From Microbispora sp. NBC_01189 (GTDB lineage: Bacteria > Actinomycetota > Actinomycetes > Streptosporangiales > Streptosporangiaceae): 64,000 nucleotides of DNA. Positions 17,055-25,125 of the stretch are shown one piece after another (within the stretch, counting starts at the first letter, position 1; each line of letters starts with the position of its first letter). The position numbers were made by a program, and so were the translations under genes. The stretch lies in assembly GCF_036010665.1 (NCBI RefSeq), contig NZ_CP108581.1:2585501-2649500 (forward strand), given 5' to 3'. Under the pieces are notes generated by a model. It was not told the origin of the DNA. It was given only the letters and a program-made list of their open reading frames with translations, and made no database searches.

Positions 17055-17990
17055 TCAGCGGCCGGGGACGGGGGCGGGGCGGCCGGCGTCGAGGCGCTCA
17101 CGCTGGGGGACGACGGTGTATTTCGGGTCCTTCGCCGAAACCCGGCCCGCCTCCAGCACGCCGAACCGGGTGCACAGCGCCCCGGCGGTGATCGCGAGCC
17201 CGGACAGCGCCGTGAGGGCCCGGCTGCGCCCGGCGACCGCGGCGAGCAGGCCGCCGCCGAGGGCGAGCGCGCGCGAGGCCCGCATGAGCGTGCCCGCCCT
17301 GCCCGTCCGGTACGGCTCGCCGAGCAGGCCCAGACGACGCTCCATCACCTCGCCGGCGACGACCTCGGTCACGGCGCCGGCGACCGCCGCCGCGCGGGCG
17401 GGTCCCGCCTGCGCCCTGGGGGTGGTCAGCATCAGGGCCGCGCCCGCCGAGGCGAGCGCGCTCCCCGAGAACAGGAACGGCAGCTCCCGCATCCCCTCGT
17501 GCCACGAGGGCACGGCGGTGTCGGCGAGGAGGACGGCCGTGTACGTCGCCATCGCCAGACCGCTCAGGCCGCCCGCCACCGATGCGGCGTCGCCCACCGG
17601 GGTCAGCAGGCCGGTCACCGCCGAGCCGGCCGCGACGCCGGTGAGCCCGCTGTGGGCGGCCAGCGTCCAGGAGCCGACGCTCATCGGCGAGGTGGGCTTG
17701 AACACGCGCAGCATGTTCAAGAAGCGCTTGGGCCTGCCCAGCTCGGCGACGAGGAAGACCGTGCCGGCGCTCGCCGCGGCGAAGGCGGTGGCCCGGGCGG
17801 CCAGCCCGAGCCGGTCGTGCCCGGCCACGCGGGCCGCCGCCGCCATCGCACCCGCTGCGCCGGACAGCCCGCCCAGATAGAGATATGTCGGCATGTGGGG
17901 TTCGTGCCAGATGGGCTGCTTGACGACCGGCTGACCGTAGTACGACCGGAACGGCGCCTCCGGCACCACCTCGCCCTGGCCTTTCGGCAT
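17055..17990 (-). CDS. NrfD/PsrC-type quinone-interacting membrane subunit of formate dehydrogenase
   Basis: A 311-residue polytopic protein with about eight hydrophobic helices. After a 25-residue hydrophilic N-terminus come YLYLGGLSGAAGAMAAAARVAG and later Ala/Leu/Gly-rich segments, plus the ELGRPKRFLNMLRVFKPTSPMSVGSW signature of NrfD proteins (a conserved loop near the quinone pocket). It would pass electrons from FdhB to the quinone pool. It is the third gene of the fdh operon, ATG 17990 preceded by GGGGAGGGT. The 73-bp spacer to fdhB is mostly a 9-bp tandem repeat. Distinct from the cytochrome b subunit FdnI of E. coli. Confidence 0.88.
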   Translation of the reverse strand: MPKGQGEVVPEAPFRSYYGQPVVKQPIWHEPHMPTYLYLGGLSGAAGAMAAAARVAGHDRLGLAARATAFAAASAGTVFLVAELGRPKRFLNMLRVFKPTSPMSVGSWTLAAHSGLTGVAAGSAVTGLLTPVGDAASVAGGLSGLAMATYTAVLLADTAVPSWHEGMRELPFLFSGSALASAGAALMLTTPRAQAGPARAAAVAGAVTEVVAGEVMERRLGLLGEPYRTGRAGTLMRASRALALGGGLLAAVAGRSRALTALSGLAITAGALCTRFGVLEAGRVSAKDPKYTVVPQRERLDAGRPAPVPGR

Positions 17991-18011
17991 CAGACCCTCC
18001 CCATCGAACCC

Positions 18012-18056
18012 GAACCCACCGAACCCACCGAACCCACCGAACCCACCGAACCCACC
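18012..18056. repeat. Five perfect copies of a 9-bp tandem repeat between fdhB and nrfD
   Basis: The unit GAACCCACC (plus strand; GGTGGGTTC on the coding strand) repeats five times without error, with a partial unit on each side (18006-18011 and 18057-18060). It fills most of the 73-bp spacer between the fdhB stop and the nrfD ribosome site. On the coding strand the RNA is G/U-rich and could affect translation of the membrane subunit. Copy number is likely to vary among strains. Confidence 0.9.
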
Positions 18057-18063
18057 GAACCGA

Positions 18064-18822
18064 TCACGGCTTTCTCCCGGCGAAGCACACGGCCACGCCG
18101 GCGGCGAGGGCGAGGGCGAGCGCGGCGCCGCCCGCCCAGCGCCACATCGCGGGCAGGTCGCGGGTGGTCACCACCGGGTCCGGCGGCAGGCCGTACGTCT
18201 CCGGCTCGTCCATCAGCAGGAAGAACGCGCCCGTGCCGCCGACGCCGTTGTCGGGGCTCTCGCCGTACAGCCGGGCGTCGGTCATGCCCTCGGCGTGCAG
18301 CCGCTCGACGCGCTCCCGGGCCCGCTCCCGCAGTTCGTCCAGCGGCCCGAACTGGATGGACTTGGTCGGGCACGCCTTGGCGCAGGCCGGTTCCATGCCG
18401 CCGCGCAGCCGGTCGTAGCAGAGCGTGCACTTCCAGGCCCGGCCGTCGTCCTCCCGGCGGTCGATCACCCCGTACGGGCAGGCGGGCACGCAGTAGCCGC
18501 AGCCGTTGCACACGTCCGGCTGGACGACGACGGTGTCGAACTCGGTGCGGAACAACGCGCCGGTGGGGCAGACGTCGAGGCAGGCGGCGTGGGTGCAGTG
18601 CTTGCACACGTCCGACATCATCAGCCAGCGGCCGTCCTGCTCGACGAACGCGACGTGCCGCCAGGTGCTCGCGCCGAGCGAACCGGTGTTGTCGTAGGAG
18701 GTGGCGCGGAACACGAACCCGTCGTCGGGCACGTCGTTCCACTCCTTGCAGGCCACCTCGCACGCCTTGCAGCCGATGCATACGGTCGTGTCGGTGAAGA
18801 AGCCCATCCGCTGCTCAGCCAT
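18064..18822 (-). CDS. fdhB: Formate dehydrogenase iron-sulfur (beta) subunit with C-terminal membrane helix
   Basis: A 252-residue ferredoxin-like subunit that relays electrons from FdhA. Four cysteine clusters are visible: CIGCKACEVAC (~16-26), CKHCTHAACLDVCP (~78-91), CNGCGYCVPACP (~110-121) and CTLCYDRLRGGMEPACAKACP (~137-157), giving four [4Fe-4S] sites as in FdnH. A C-terminal helix (AGGAALALALAAGVAVCFAG, ~230-249) would anchor it to the membrane, also like FdnH. ATG 18822 overlaps the fdhA stop by 8 bp. Confidence 0.93.
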   Translation of the reverse strand: MAEQRMGFFTDTTVCIGCKACEVACKEWNDVPDDGFVFRATSYDNTGSLGASTWRHVAFVEQDGRWLMMSDVCKHCTHAACLDVCPTGALFRTEFDTVVVQPDVCNGCGYCVPACPYGVIDRREDDGRAWKCTLCYDRLRGGMEPACAKACPTKSIQFGPLDELRERARERVERLHAEGMTDARLYGESPDNGVGGTGAFFLLMDEPETYGLPPDPVVTTRDLPAMWRWAGGAALALALAAGVAVCFAGRKP

Positions 18823-21800
18823 GGCGGTACCTCTCGACCAGGTCGAGCAGCGCCTGGCCGCGCGGGCGCCGTCCCGGCAGGACGTCGCAGGTGCCGGCCT
18901 TGCTCTCCTGGATGTAGACGTTCGGGTCGAGCACGATCGACCCCAGGTCGTTGACGACGTCCCCGGTGACCACGCCGCCCCCGCCGTAGCCCCAGTGGTA
19001 GGGCATGATCACCTGGTGGACGGTCCTGCGGTTGACGCGCAGCGGCCGCACCCGCCCGGTCACCAGAACGCGCACTTCGATCGCGGTGCGGGCGGTGACG
19101 ATCGTCGCCCAGCCGCCGTTCTCCAGGCCGATCTCCTCGGCCATCTCCCGGGACACCTCGCAGAACGCCTCGGGCTGGAGCTCCGCCAGGTACGGCAGGG
19201 GGCGGCTCATCGCGCCGGTCGTGTGGTGCTCGGTCAACCGGCTCGTCGTGTAGACGTGCGGGAACCGGGGCGACAGCGCCGGGTTGTACGGGTTCTCCGG
19301 CCGGTCGATGGTCCGGCGGGCCGGGTTGGCCTGCTGCCCGTACAACGTGTTGCGCACCGCCGACTCGTGCGGCTCGTAGTGGGTGGGCAGGGGACCGTCC
19401 GCCAGGCCCGACGGCACGTACAGCCAGCCCCTGCCGTCCGACTGCATGATGAAGGGGTCGGTGCCGGCCAGCGCGTGCTGCGCCTTGGCCCCCTCCGGCG
19501 GCACGTAACCCGGCGCCTTGTCCTCCTCGAAGTCCGGCACGTCGGGGCCGACCCACCTGCCCTGCTCGGCGTCCCAGTAGACGTACTTCTTCCGCTCACT
19601 CCACGGGCGGCCCTCGGGGTCGGCCGAGGCGCGATTGTAGAGGATGCGCCGGTTGGCCGGCCAGGCCCAGCCCCATTCGAGGGCGGCCGGGCCCTGCTCG
19701 GTGTGCGGCTTGCGCCGGGCGGCCTGGTTGACCCCGTCGGCGTACACCCCGCAGTAGATCCAGCAGCCGCAGCTCGTCGAGCCGTCCGGCTTCAGCTCGC
19801 GCAGTGACGCCAGCGGGCGGCCGTCGGCGTCCACCCCGTTGATCTCCCGCAGCACCGCCTCGGCGGACGGGTCGCGCTGCTCGCCGATCTCGGGGTAGTC
19901 CCAGGTCAGCTCCATCACCGGGCGGTCGATCTCGTCGTCGCCGAGCCGCCGCCTGATCCGCTTGCCGAGGTGGTGGTAGAACCACAGGTCGCTGCGGCAG
20001 TCCTCCGGCGGGTCGAGCGCCTTCTCCCGCCACTGCAGCAGGCGCTGGGTGTTGGTGAAGGTGCCCTCCTTCTCCACGTGGGTCGCGGCCGGCAGGAAGA
20101 AGACCTCGGTGCCGATCTCCTCCGTCCGCAGCTCCCCGGTCTCGATCTCGGGCGCGTCCTTCCAGAACGTCGCGGTCTCGACCGTCACGAGGTCGCGGAC
20201 CACCAGCCAGTCGAGGTTGGCCAGGCCGAGCCGCTGCGCCTTGCCGTTGGCCGACCCCACCGCGGGGTTCTCCCCCACGACGAAGTAGCCCTTGACCTTC
20301 CCGTCGATCTGGCCCATGACCGTGGCGTAGTGCCCATGGTCACCGGTCAGCCGCGGCAGGTAGTCGAAGCAGTAGTCGTTGTCCTCCGTCGCCGTGTCAC
20401 CCCACCACGCCTTGAGCAGGCTGACGACGTACGCCCGCCGGTTGCCCCACCAGCCGGTGTCGGAGCCCTCCCGCTCCAGGTAGTCGTCGAGGCCGTCGTG
20501 GCGATGGGCGTGCGGCATCGCGATGTATCCCGGCAGCAGGTTGAACAGCGTCGGGATGTCCGTCGAGCCCTGGATGCTGGCGTGGCCGCGCAGCGCCATG
20601 ATCCCGCCGCCCGGACGGCCCATGTTGCCGAGCAGCAACTGCAGGATCGAGGCGGCCCTGATGTACTGCACGCCCACCGAGTGCTGCGTCCAGCCCACCG
20701 AGTAGACCCAGGCGGTGGTCCGCTCGCGGCCCGAGTTGGCGGTGACCGCCTCGGCCAGCTCCCGGAACCGCTCCGGCGGGATGCCGCACAGCTCTTCGAC
20801 CATCTCCGGCGTGTAGCGGGAGTAGTGCCTCTTGAGGATCTGGAACACACAGCGCGGGTCGGTCAGCGTCGGGTCGGACGGCGGCGTCGCGCTCGCGCCC
20901 GCGCCGCGCGCGCCGTAGGAGTCGGACCCGGCCGCCTCCGCGTGGTGCCTCCCGCCCTCGGTGAGCTCCTCCTCCTCGGGCCTGTCGCCCTCGTACGCCC
21001 AGGTGGACGGGTCGTACCTGCCGGTCTCCTCGTCGTAGCCGGAGAACAGGCCGTCGAGGTCCTCGGTGTCGCGGAACTCCCTGTTCACCAGGGTCGCCGC
21101 GTTCGTGTACGCGAGGACGTACTCGCGGAAGTCGAGCCCGTTCGACAACACGTGGTTGATCAGCGCGCCGAGCAGCGCGATGTCGCTTCCGGCGCGGATC
21201 GGCAGATACCGGTCCACCGACGCGCTGGTCCGGCTGAACCGCGGGTCGATGTGGAAGACCTTCGTGCCACGCTGACGTGCCTCCATCACCCACTGGAACC
21301 CCACCGGATGGCACTCGGCCATGTTGGAGCCCTGGATGACGATGCAGTCGGCGTTCGCGAGGTCCTGCTGGGACTGGGTCGCGCCGCCGCGCCCGAAGCT
21401 GGTCCCCAGACCGGGGACGGTGGAGGAGTGTCAAATGCGCGCCTGGTTCTCCACCTGGATCGCGCCGAGGGCGGTGTACAGCTTCTTCATCAGGTAGTTC
21501 TCTTCGTTGTCGAGCGTCGCCCCGCCCAGGCTGGCGATGCCCAGAGTCCTCCTGACCTCCTCACCCTCGTGCGTCCGCTGCCAGGTCTCGCGCCGGGTCC
21601 GCACGACCCGGTCGGCGATCATGTCCATCGCGGTCTCGAGGTCGAGCGGCTCCCACTCGGTGCCGTACGGCCTGCGGTAGAGGACCTTCGTCTGGCGGCC
21701 TGGATGGGTGACGAGCTGCTTGCTGGCCGACCCCTTCGGGCACAGCCGCCCGCGTGAGATCGGCGAGGCCGGGTCGCCCTCGATCTGGGTGACCTTCCCG

Positions 21801-21988
21801 TCCTTCACGTAGACGAGCTGGCCGCAGCCCACGGCGCAGTAGGGGCAGACGGAGCGCGCCACCGTGTCGGCGTCCTCCACCCTGGGGCGAAGGGCGTCCG
21901 TACGCGGCGAGCGCGCCGCCCGCCCCCTGCCGTCCTCTCCCTTGAGCTGCCGGATCACCGGCCATCGGGAGAGCCATCCAGCACCCAT
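18815..21988 (-). CDS. fdhA: Selenocysteine-containing formate dehydrogenase catalytic subunit (UGA read as Sec at codon 186)
   Basis: A 1057-residue molybdenum/tungsten bis-MGD enzyme oxidising formate to CO2. A simple translation breaks at TGA 21433-21431 into 185- and 871-codon parts, but the frame is continuous and the break falls exactly at the catalytic residue: NQARI-U-HSSTV. A SECIS hairpin follows. The N-terminal [4Fe-4S] site is CPYCAVGC plus a Cys in RGRLCPKG (~50-85). The remainder carries family segments such as QGSNMAECHP, VYSVGWTQHSVGVQYIRA, NMGRPGGG and a C-terminal molybdopterin-binding domain. The N-terminus (WLSRWPVIRQLKGE) lacks a twin-arginine signal. ATG 21988 has AGAGG upstream. 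No fdhD-type accessory gene is visible. Confidence 0.94.
21402..21433 (-). promoter_or_regulatory. Bacterial SECIS element within fdhA, with its UGA
   Basis: Downstream of UGA (21433-21431), the mRNA forms a perfect 6-bp stem GUCCCC (21418-21413) with GGGGAC (21407-21402), closed by loop GGUCU (21412-21408). The GGUCU apical loop and its position, starting 19 nt after the UGA, are the same as in E. coli fdhF. This is the site SelB needs. The stem also encodes conserved FdhA residues (VPGLGT). Confidence 0.92.
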
Positions 21989-22163
21989 GACGCCTCTATT
22001 GCCCCAGGCACTCCGGTTTCAATCACGAAGAACTCCCAAAGGTTGCGGGTGATCGGGTGTAGAGCGCGTACGGGGGGCATTAGGCCCTGATCCGGCACAC
22101 TCCGGGGGCGAGTCGTGCCTATGGGAAGACCGCACGGGAAAGACCTCCACGCAGAGGACGGCG

Positions 22164-22466
22164 ATGAGCGACCAACCGCCCGAGTGGGCGAGAAACATCG
22201 AGAAAGTGGCCGTCGAGGCGGCGCGGGAGTTCGGCGCCGTCGTCGAACGGGCCGGCCGGGCTCTCGGCCGGGCGGTCGACCAGGCGGGGCGGACCACCAG
22301 GGCGCAGGCGGCGATGGCGGCGGCCTACCAGGCCGATCTGGAAGCCCTGGAGAAGGTGCTGCGCGCCCTGCCTGCCGAGCAGGTCAGGGAGATCTCCACG
22401 GCGGCGGCCGTGGTGGCGGCGACCGCCGACCAGGTCCTGGCCCAGACGCCGAAAGACGCCGACTGA
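22164..22466 (+). CDS. Small Ala/Glu-rich helical hypothetical protein
   Basis: A 100-residue protein with GAGGACG upstream of ATG 22164. Composition is Ala, Glu, Arg, Val with few breakers, suggesting two long amphipathic helices (EWARNIEKVAVEAAREFGAVVERAGRALGRA and QADLEALEKVLRALPAEQVREISTAAAVVAATADQVLA). No catalytic or metal motif and no signal peptide are visible. It is divergent from fdhA and convergent with the alpha/beta hydrolase. Function unknown. Confidence 0.65.
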   Translation: MSDQPPEWARNIEKVAVEAAREFGAVVERAGRALGRAVDQAGRTTRAQAAMAAAYQADLEALEKVLRALPAEQVREISTAAAVVAATADQVLAQTPKDAD

Positions 22467-22529
22467 TCCGGGGATCATCCGCCGGCGTCGTCGGCGAAGC
22501 GGAGAGCGAGGGGGCCCGGCGTGCGGATG

Positions 22530-23531
22530 TCAGGGGCGGGCGTCCGGGGACAGGCGTTCGGCGAGCCAGCCCGTGACGATGCCCTTCACCTGCGCGTCGA
22601 CCGGCTCCCGCGCCTCACGGCGGTAGGCGCGCAGGGACGGCGAACCGGGCTGCCTGCGCAGGATGTGGTCGAGGTCGGGGATCAGGTGGGTCTCCACCGG
22701 CCCCGGGACCGACTCGGCGACCCGGGCCAGGTCGGCGGGATCCACCTGGAGGTCCTTCTCCCCGGTGACGGCCAGGACCGGAGCGTGGATTTCCTTGAGG
22801 TCTGCGGCGGGGTCGTGATCGAGGAACTCGCGGGTCCAGCGCGCGTTGATCCGCACCCCGCCGATCCGGGCGACGTCCGTGGTCGTACGGCGGATCCGCT
22901 CGTGGTTCTTCAGCACCTTCGTGACCAGGTCGGTGCGGGTCAGCCGCAGCAGCCACCGGACGGCCGCCGGCATCGAGGGCGCCAGGCGCTCCGCCTGCCA
23001 CCGCAGTGTCTCGGCACCCGGCTTGGCGGACGGCGACAGCAGCACCACTGCCGCCACGACCGGCCGGGCGGCGGTTCCGGCCCCGGACCCGCCGGGCTCT
23101 CCGGCCGGCTCTCCGGCCGGCTCGGCGGTCGGCTCGGCGGTCGCGGCGAGGTTCGCCGCGATCAGGGCGCCCTCGCTGTGCCCGGCCACCGCGACCCGGG
23201 AAGGATCGATCTCGGGGTGCGAGCGCAGCGCGGCGAGCGCAGCGGCGGCGTCGGTCATGCCCTCCAGGAAACCCGTCGCGAGGAACTCGCCGGTGCTGGC
23301 GCCGACGCCCCTCTTGTCGTAGCGGTACGTCGCGATCCCGGCGGCGGCCAGCGCCTCGGCCAGTTCGCGGGTCACCTTCAGCGGGAGCCGCCGATGGTCG
23401 GAGTCGCGGTCCACCGGCCCGGAGCCCGGCAGGAGCAGGGCGGCCGGAAACGGGCCGTCGCCGTCGGGCAGCGTCAGCGTGCCCGCGAACCGGTGGCCGG
23501 CCGAGTCGAAAGTGAGGTCGATGTCGCGCAT
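22530..23531 (-). CDS. Alpha/beta hydrolase (S9/acyl-peptide hydrolase-like esterase)
   Basis: A 333-residue protein. The fold is marked by PAALLLPGSGPVDRDSD (oxyanion region), TYRYDKRGVGASTG, the nucleophile elbow GHSEG (~126-130), GEKDLQV (acid loop) and a final DLDHIL supplying the catalytic His. Between the elbow and the next strand lies an Ala/Glu/Pro/Gly repeat (EPTAEPAGEPAGEPGG), probably a species-specific expansion in the cap loop. The ATG at 23531 starts a typical N-terminal beta strand; the longer frame is antisense noise. It is probably a cytosolic esterase with unknown substrate. Confidence 0.88.
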   Translation of the reverse strand: MRDIDLTFDSAGHRFAGTLTLPDGDGPFPAALLLPGSGPVDRDSDHRRLPLKVTRELAEALAAAGIATYRYDKRGVGASTGEFLATGFLEGMTDAAAALAALRSHPEIDPSRVAVAGHSEGALIAANLAATAEPTAEPAGEPAGEPGGSGAGTAARPVVAAVVLLSPSAKPGAETLRWQAERLAPSMPAAVRWLLRLTRTDLVTKVLKNHERIRRTTTDVARIGGVRINARWTREFLDHDPAADLKEIHAPVLAVTGEKDLQVDPADLARVAESVPGPVETHLIPDLDHILRRQPGSPSLRAYRREAREPVDAQVKGIVTGWLAERLSPDARP

Positions 23532-23592
23532 GTCCTGACCATGTCTTCCCGTGTCTATACGTATCGCCGGTGCGGCTTGCTTGGAGGGGTCC

Positions 23593-23949
23593 TCACGCCT
23601 CGGACGGCGTGGGGGCCAGTGCGGCGACCACGGCCCGGGGGTCGTCCACGCCGAGCAGCAGCGAGTCGTACTTCTGCCCCTCCAGGTGGATGCGCACCGC
23701 CGCCTGGCCGCCGCGCACGTCGACGAACTCCCTGGTGCCGGGCCGGTGCCAGGTGCCGAGCTTACGCGTGCCCGGGATGGCGAGACCGGTGCGCAGCCCG
23801 CGGGCGGCCCGCAGCGGCACGCCATCGACGACCTCGACGGACCGGACCGCCGAGCGGGGCACGCTGAGGTCCCCGCGCAGCGCGCCGACCTTCTCCGCAG
23901 TGCTCAGGCGGACGGCTACGGCGTCGGCGGTGATGGTCACAGTGCTCAT
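23593..23949 (-). CDS. Hypothetical protein with PH-like beta-barrel pattern
   Basis: A 118-residue protein; GAAGGAG precedes ATG 23949. It is beta-rich: VTITADAVAVRLS, LRGDLSVPRSAVRSVEVVDG, GTRKLGTWHRPGTREFVDVRGGQAAVRIHLEG, YDSLLLGVDDPRAVVAAL. The order (strand pairs, then a helix with DDPRAVVAALAP) resembles bacterial PH-domain/YdjM-like proteins. It is divergent from an ArsR-type regulator 86 bp away, so control by that regulator is plausible. Function unknown. Confidence 0.7.
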   Translation of the reverse strand: MSTVTITADAVAVRLSTAEKVGALRGDLSVPRSAVRSVEVVDGVPLRAARGLRTGLAIPGTRKLGTWHRPGTREFVDVRGGQAAVRIHLEGQKYDSLLLGVDDPRAVVAALAPTPSEA

Positions 23950-23999
23950 GGGGGCGGCTCCTTCGTCGCTTCTGTCGTGTACGAGGCCATTGTTATCGA

Positions 24000-24031
24000 C
24001 TATGAGAATGATGTCAATTGTGAGAACATAG
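24000..24031. promoter_or_regulatory. AT-rich operator/promoter between divergent genes
   Basis: CTATG (24000-24004) and CATAG (24027-24031) bracket the site, and ATGAGAA / GTGAGAA repeat directly at 24002-24008 and 24020-24026. The region is markedly AT-rich for this genome and ends 4 bases before the regulator's ATG, so that gene is probably translated from a leaderless or near-leaderless message. Confidence 0.45.
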
Positions 24032-24035
24032 GGCC

Positions 24036-24569
24036 ATGGCCACAGCGGAGCTGCTCCTCCATCCCGTCCGGCTACGTATCGTCCAGGCGCTTCTCGGCGA
24101 CCGGACACTGACGACGGGAGAGCTGCGATCGGAGCTGCCCGACGTCCCCATGGCCACGCTGTACCGCCAGGTTGCCGCGCTCGTGGAGGGCGAGATCATC
24201 GAGATCGTGGCGGAACGCAAGGTCAGGGGCACGTTCGAGCGGTCCTACCGGCTGCGTACGGCGAACGCGAACGTGACCGCGGAGGACGCGGCCGGGCTCG
24301 GCGCGGACGACCACCGGCAGGCGTTCATGACGTTCGTCGCGTCGCTGCTCGCCGACTTCGACCGGTATCTCGACCGCGACGACTTCGACCTCGGCCGGGA
24401 CGGGGTGGGTTACCGGCAGGTGGCGATGTATCTGAGTGACGAGGAGTTCCGGGAGTTCCTCCGCGATCTGGCCGCGGTCCTGCGTCCCCGGCTTGCCAAC
24501 CAGCCCGCCCCCGGCCGCGTCCGCAGGATCCACTCCACGATCGTCATGCCCGCCCAGCCGCCCGCGTGA
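24036..24569 (+). CDS. ArsR-like winged-helix transcriptional regulator
   Basis: A 177-residue protein starting 4 bases after the palindromic site. The N-terminal wHTH reads LLHPVRLRIVQALLGDRTLTTGELRSELPDVPMATLYRQVAALVEGEIIEIV, with the recognition helix in PMATLYRQVAALVE. The C-terminal ~90 residues (FMTFVASLLADFDRYLDRDD, then YLSDEEFREFLRDLAAVL) form a helical effector or dimer domain. It probably represses the divergent PH-like gene and itself. The ligand is unknown; no metal-binding Cys pair is seen. Confidence 0.82.
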   Translation: MATAELLLHPVRLRIVQALLGDRTLTTGELRSELPDVPMATLYRQVAALVEGEIIEIVAERKVRGTFERSYRLRTANANVTAEDAAGLGADDHRQAFMTFVASLLADFDRYLDRDDFDLGRDGVGYRQVAMYLSDEEFREFLRDLAAVLRPRLANQPAPGRVRRIHSTIVMPAQPPA

Positions 24570-24759
24570 CCTCGCGCTTTCTCATCCGGACGTCCACGTC
24601 ATGCGCATTCCCTGTCACATCGATGGCAGAAGGCCAGGTCAGGGCGAGAAAGATGGTGGTGTCGATTTCGCCCTCGTCCGTACGACGTGTAAGTGAAGCA
24701 GGGCGGACCGGTGATCGGCCGGGGCCCGGCCCACACAGTGACGACAAGGAGACACCACC

Positions 24760-25098
24760 ATGCGGTTTCTGATGACCACCAGGGGCACCTCCTCCGCTCC
24801 CGACGAGGCGATGATGGCCGAGATGGGCGCCTTCATCGAGGAGATGACCAGGTCCGGCGTGCTGCTGGCCACGGGCGGGCTCGAGCCGGGCGGCCTACGG
24901 GTGACCTCCCGAGGGGGCGAGGTCACCGTGACCGACGGCCCGTTCGCCGAGTCGAAGGAGGCCATCGTCGGCTTCGCGCTGGTCGAGGCCCGTTCTCGCG
25001 AGGAGGCGATCGAACTGGCCCGCCGCTTCTGGAAGATCGTCGGCGACGGTGAGGGCGCCGTCCAGCAGGTGTTCGGCCCGGAGGACGCGCCCCGCTGA
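24760..25098 (+). CDS. YCII-related (DGPF) protein
   Basis: A 112-residue protein with the family signature VTVTDGPFAESKEAIVGFALVEARSREEAIELARRF. It starts MRFLMTTRG after AAGGAG at 24748. YCII/DGPF proteins form small alpha-beta dimers and are very often encoded beside ECF sigma factors of the SigJ/DUF6596 type, which is the case here (27 bp upstream). The pair is probably co-transcribed. The biochemical role of the family is not established. Confidence 0.9.
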   Translation: MRFLMTTRGTSSAPDEAMMAEMGAFIEEMTRSGVLLATGGLEPGGLRVTSRGGEVTVTDGPFAESKEAIVGFALVEARSREEAIELARRFWKIVGDGEGAVQQVFGPEDAPR

Positions 25099-25125
25099 CG
25101 CCGGCCGCCGGACCCGGGTTGCGCG

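Noticed and set aside
18012..18056. CRISPR-like array
   Set aside because: The 9-bp units have no spacers and no cas genes are present; it is a simple tandem repeat.
18815..21988. Formate dehydrogenase as two separate genes or a nonsense pseudogene
   Set aside because: The stop is TGA at the catalytic position, followed by a canonical SECIS, and all Sec machinery is encoded nearby.
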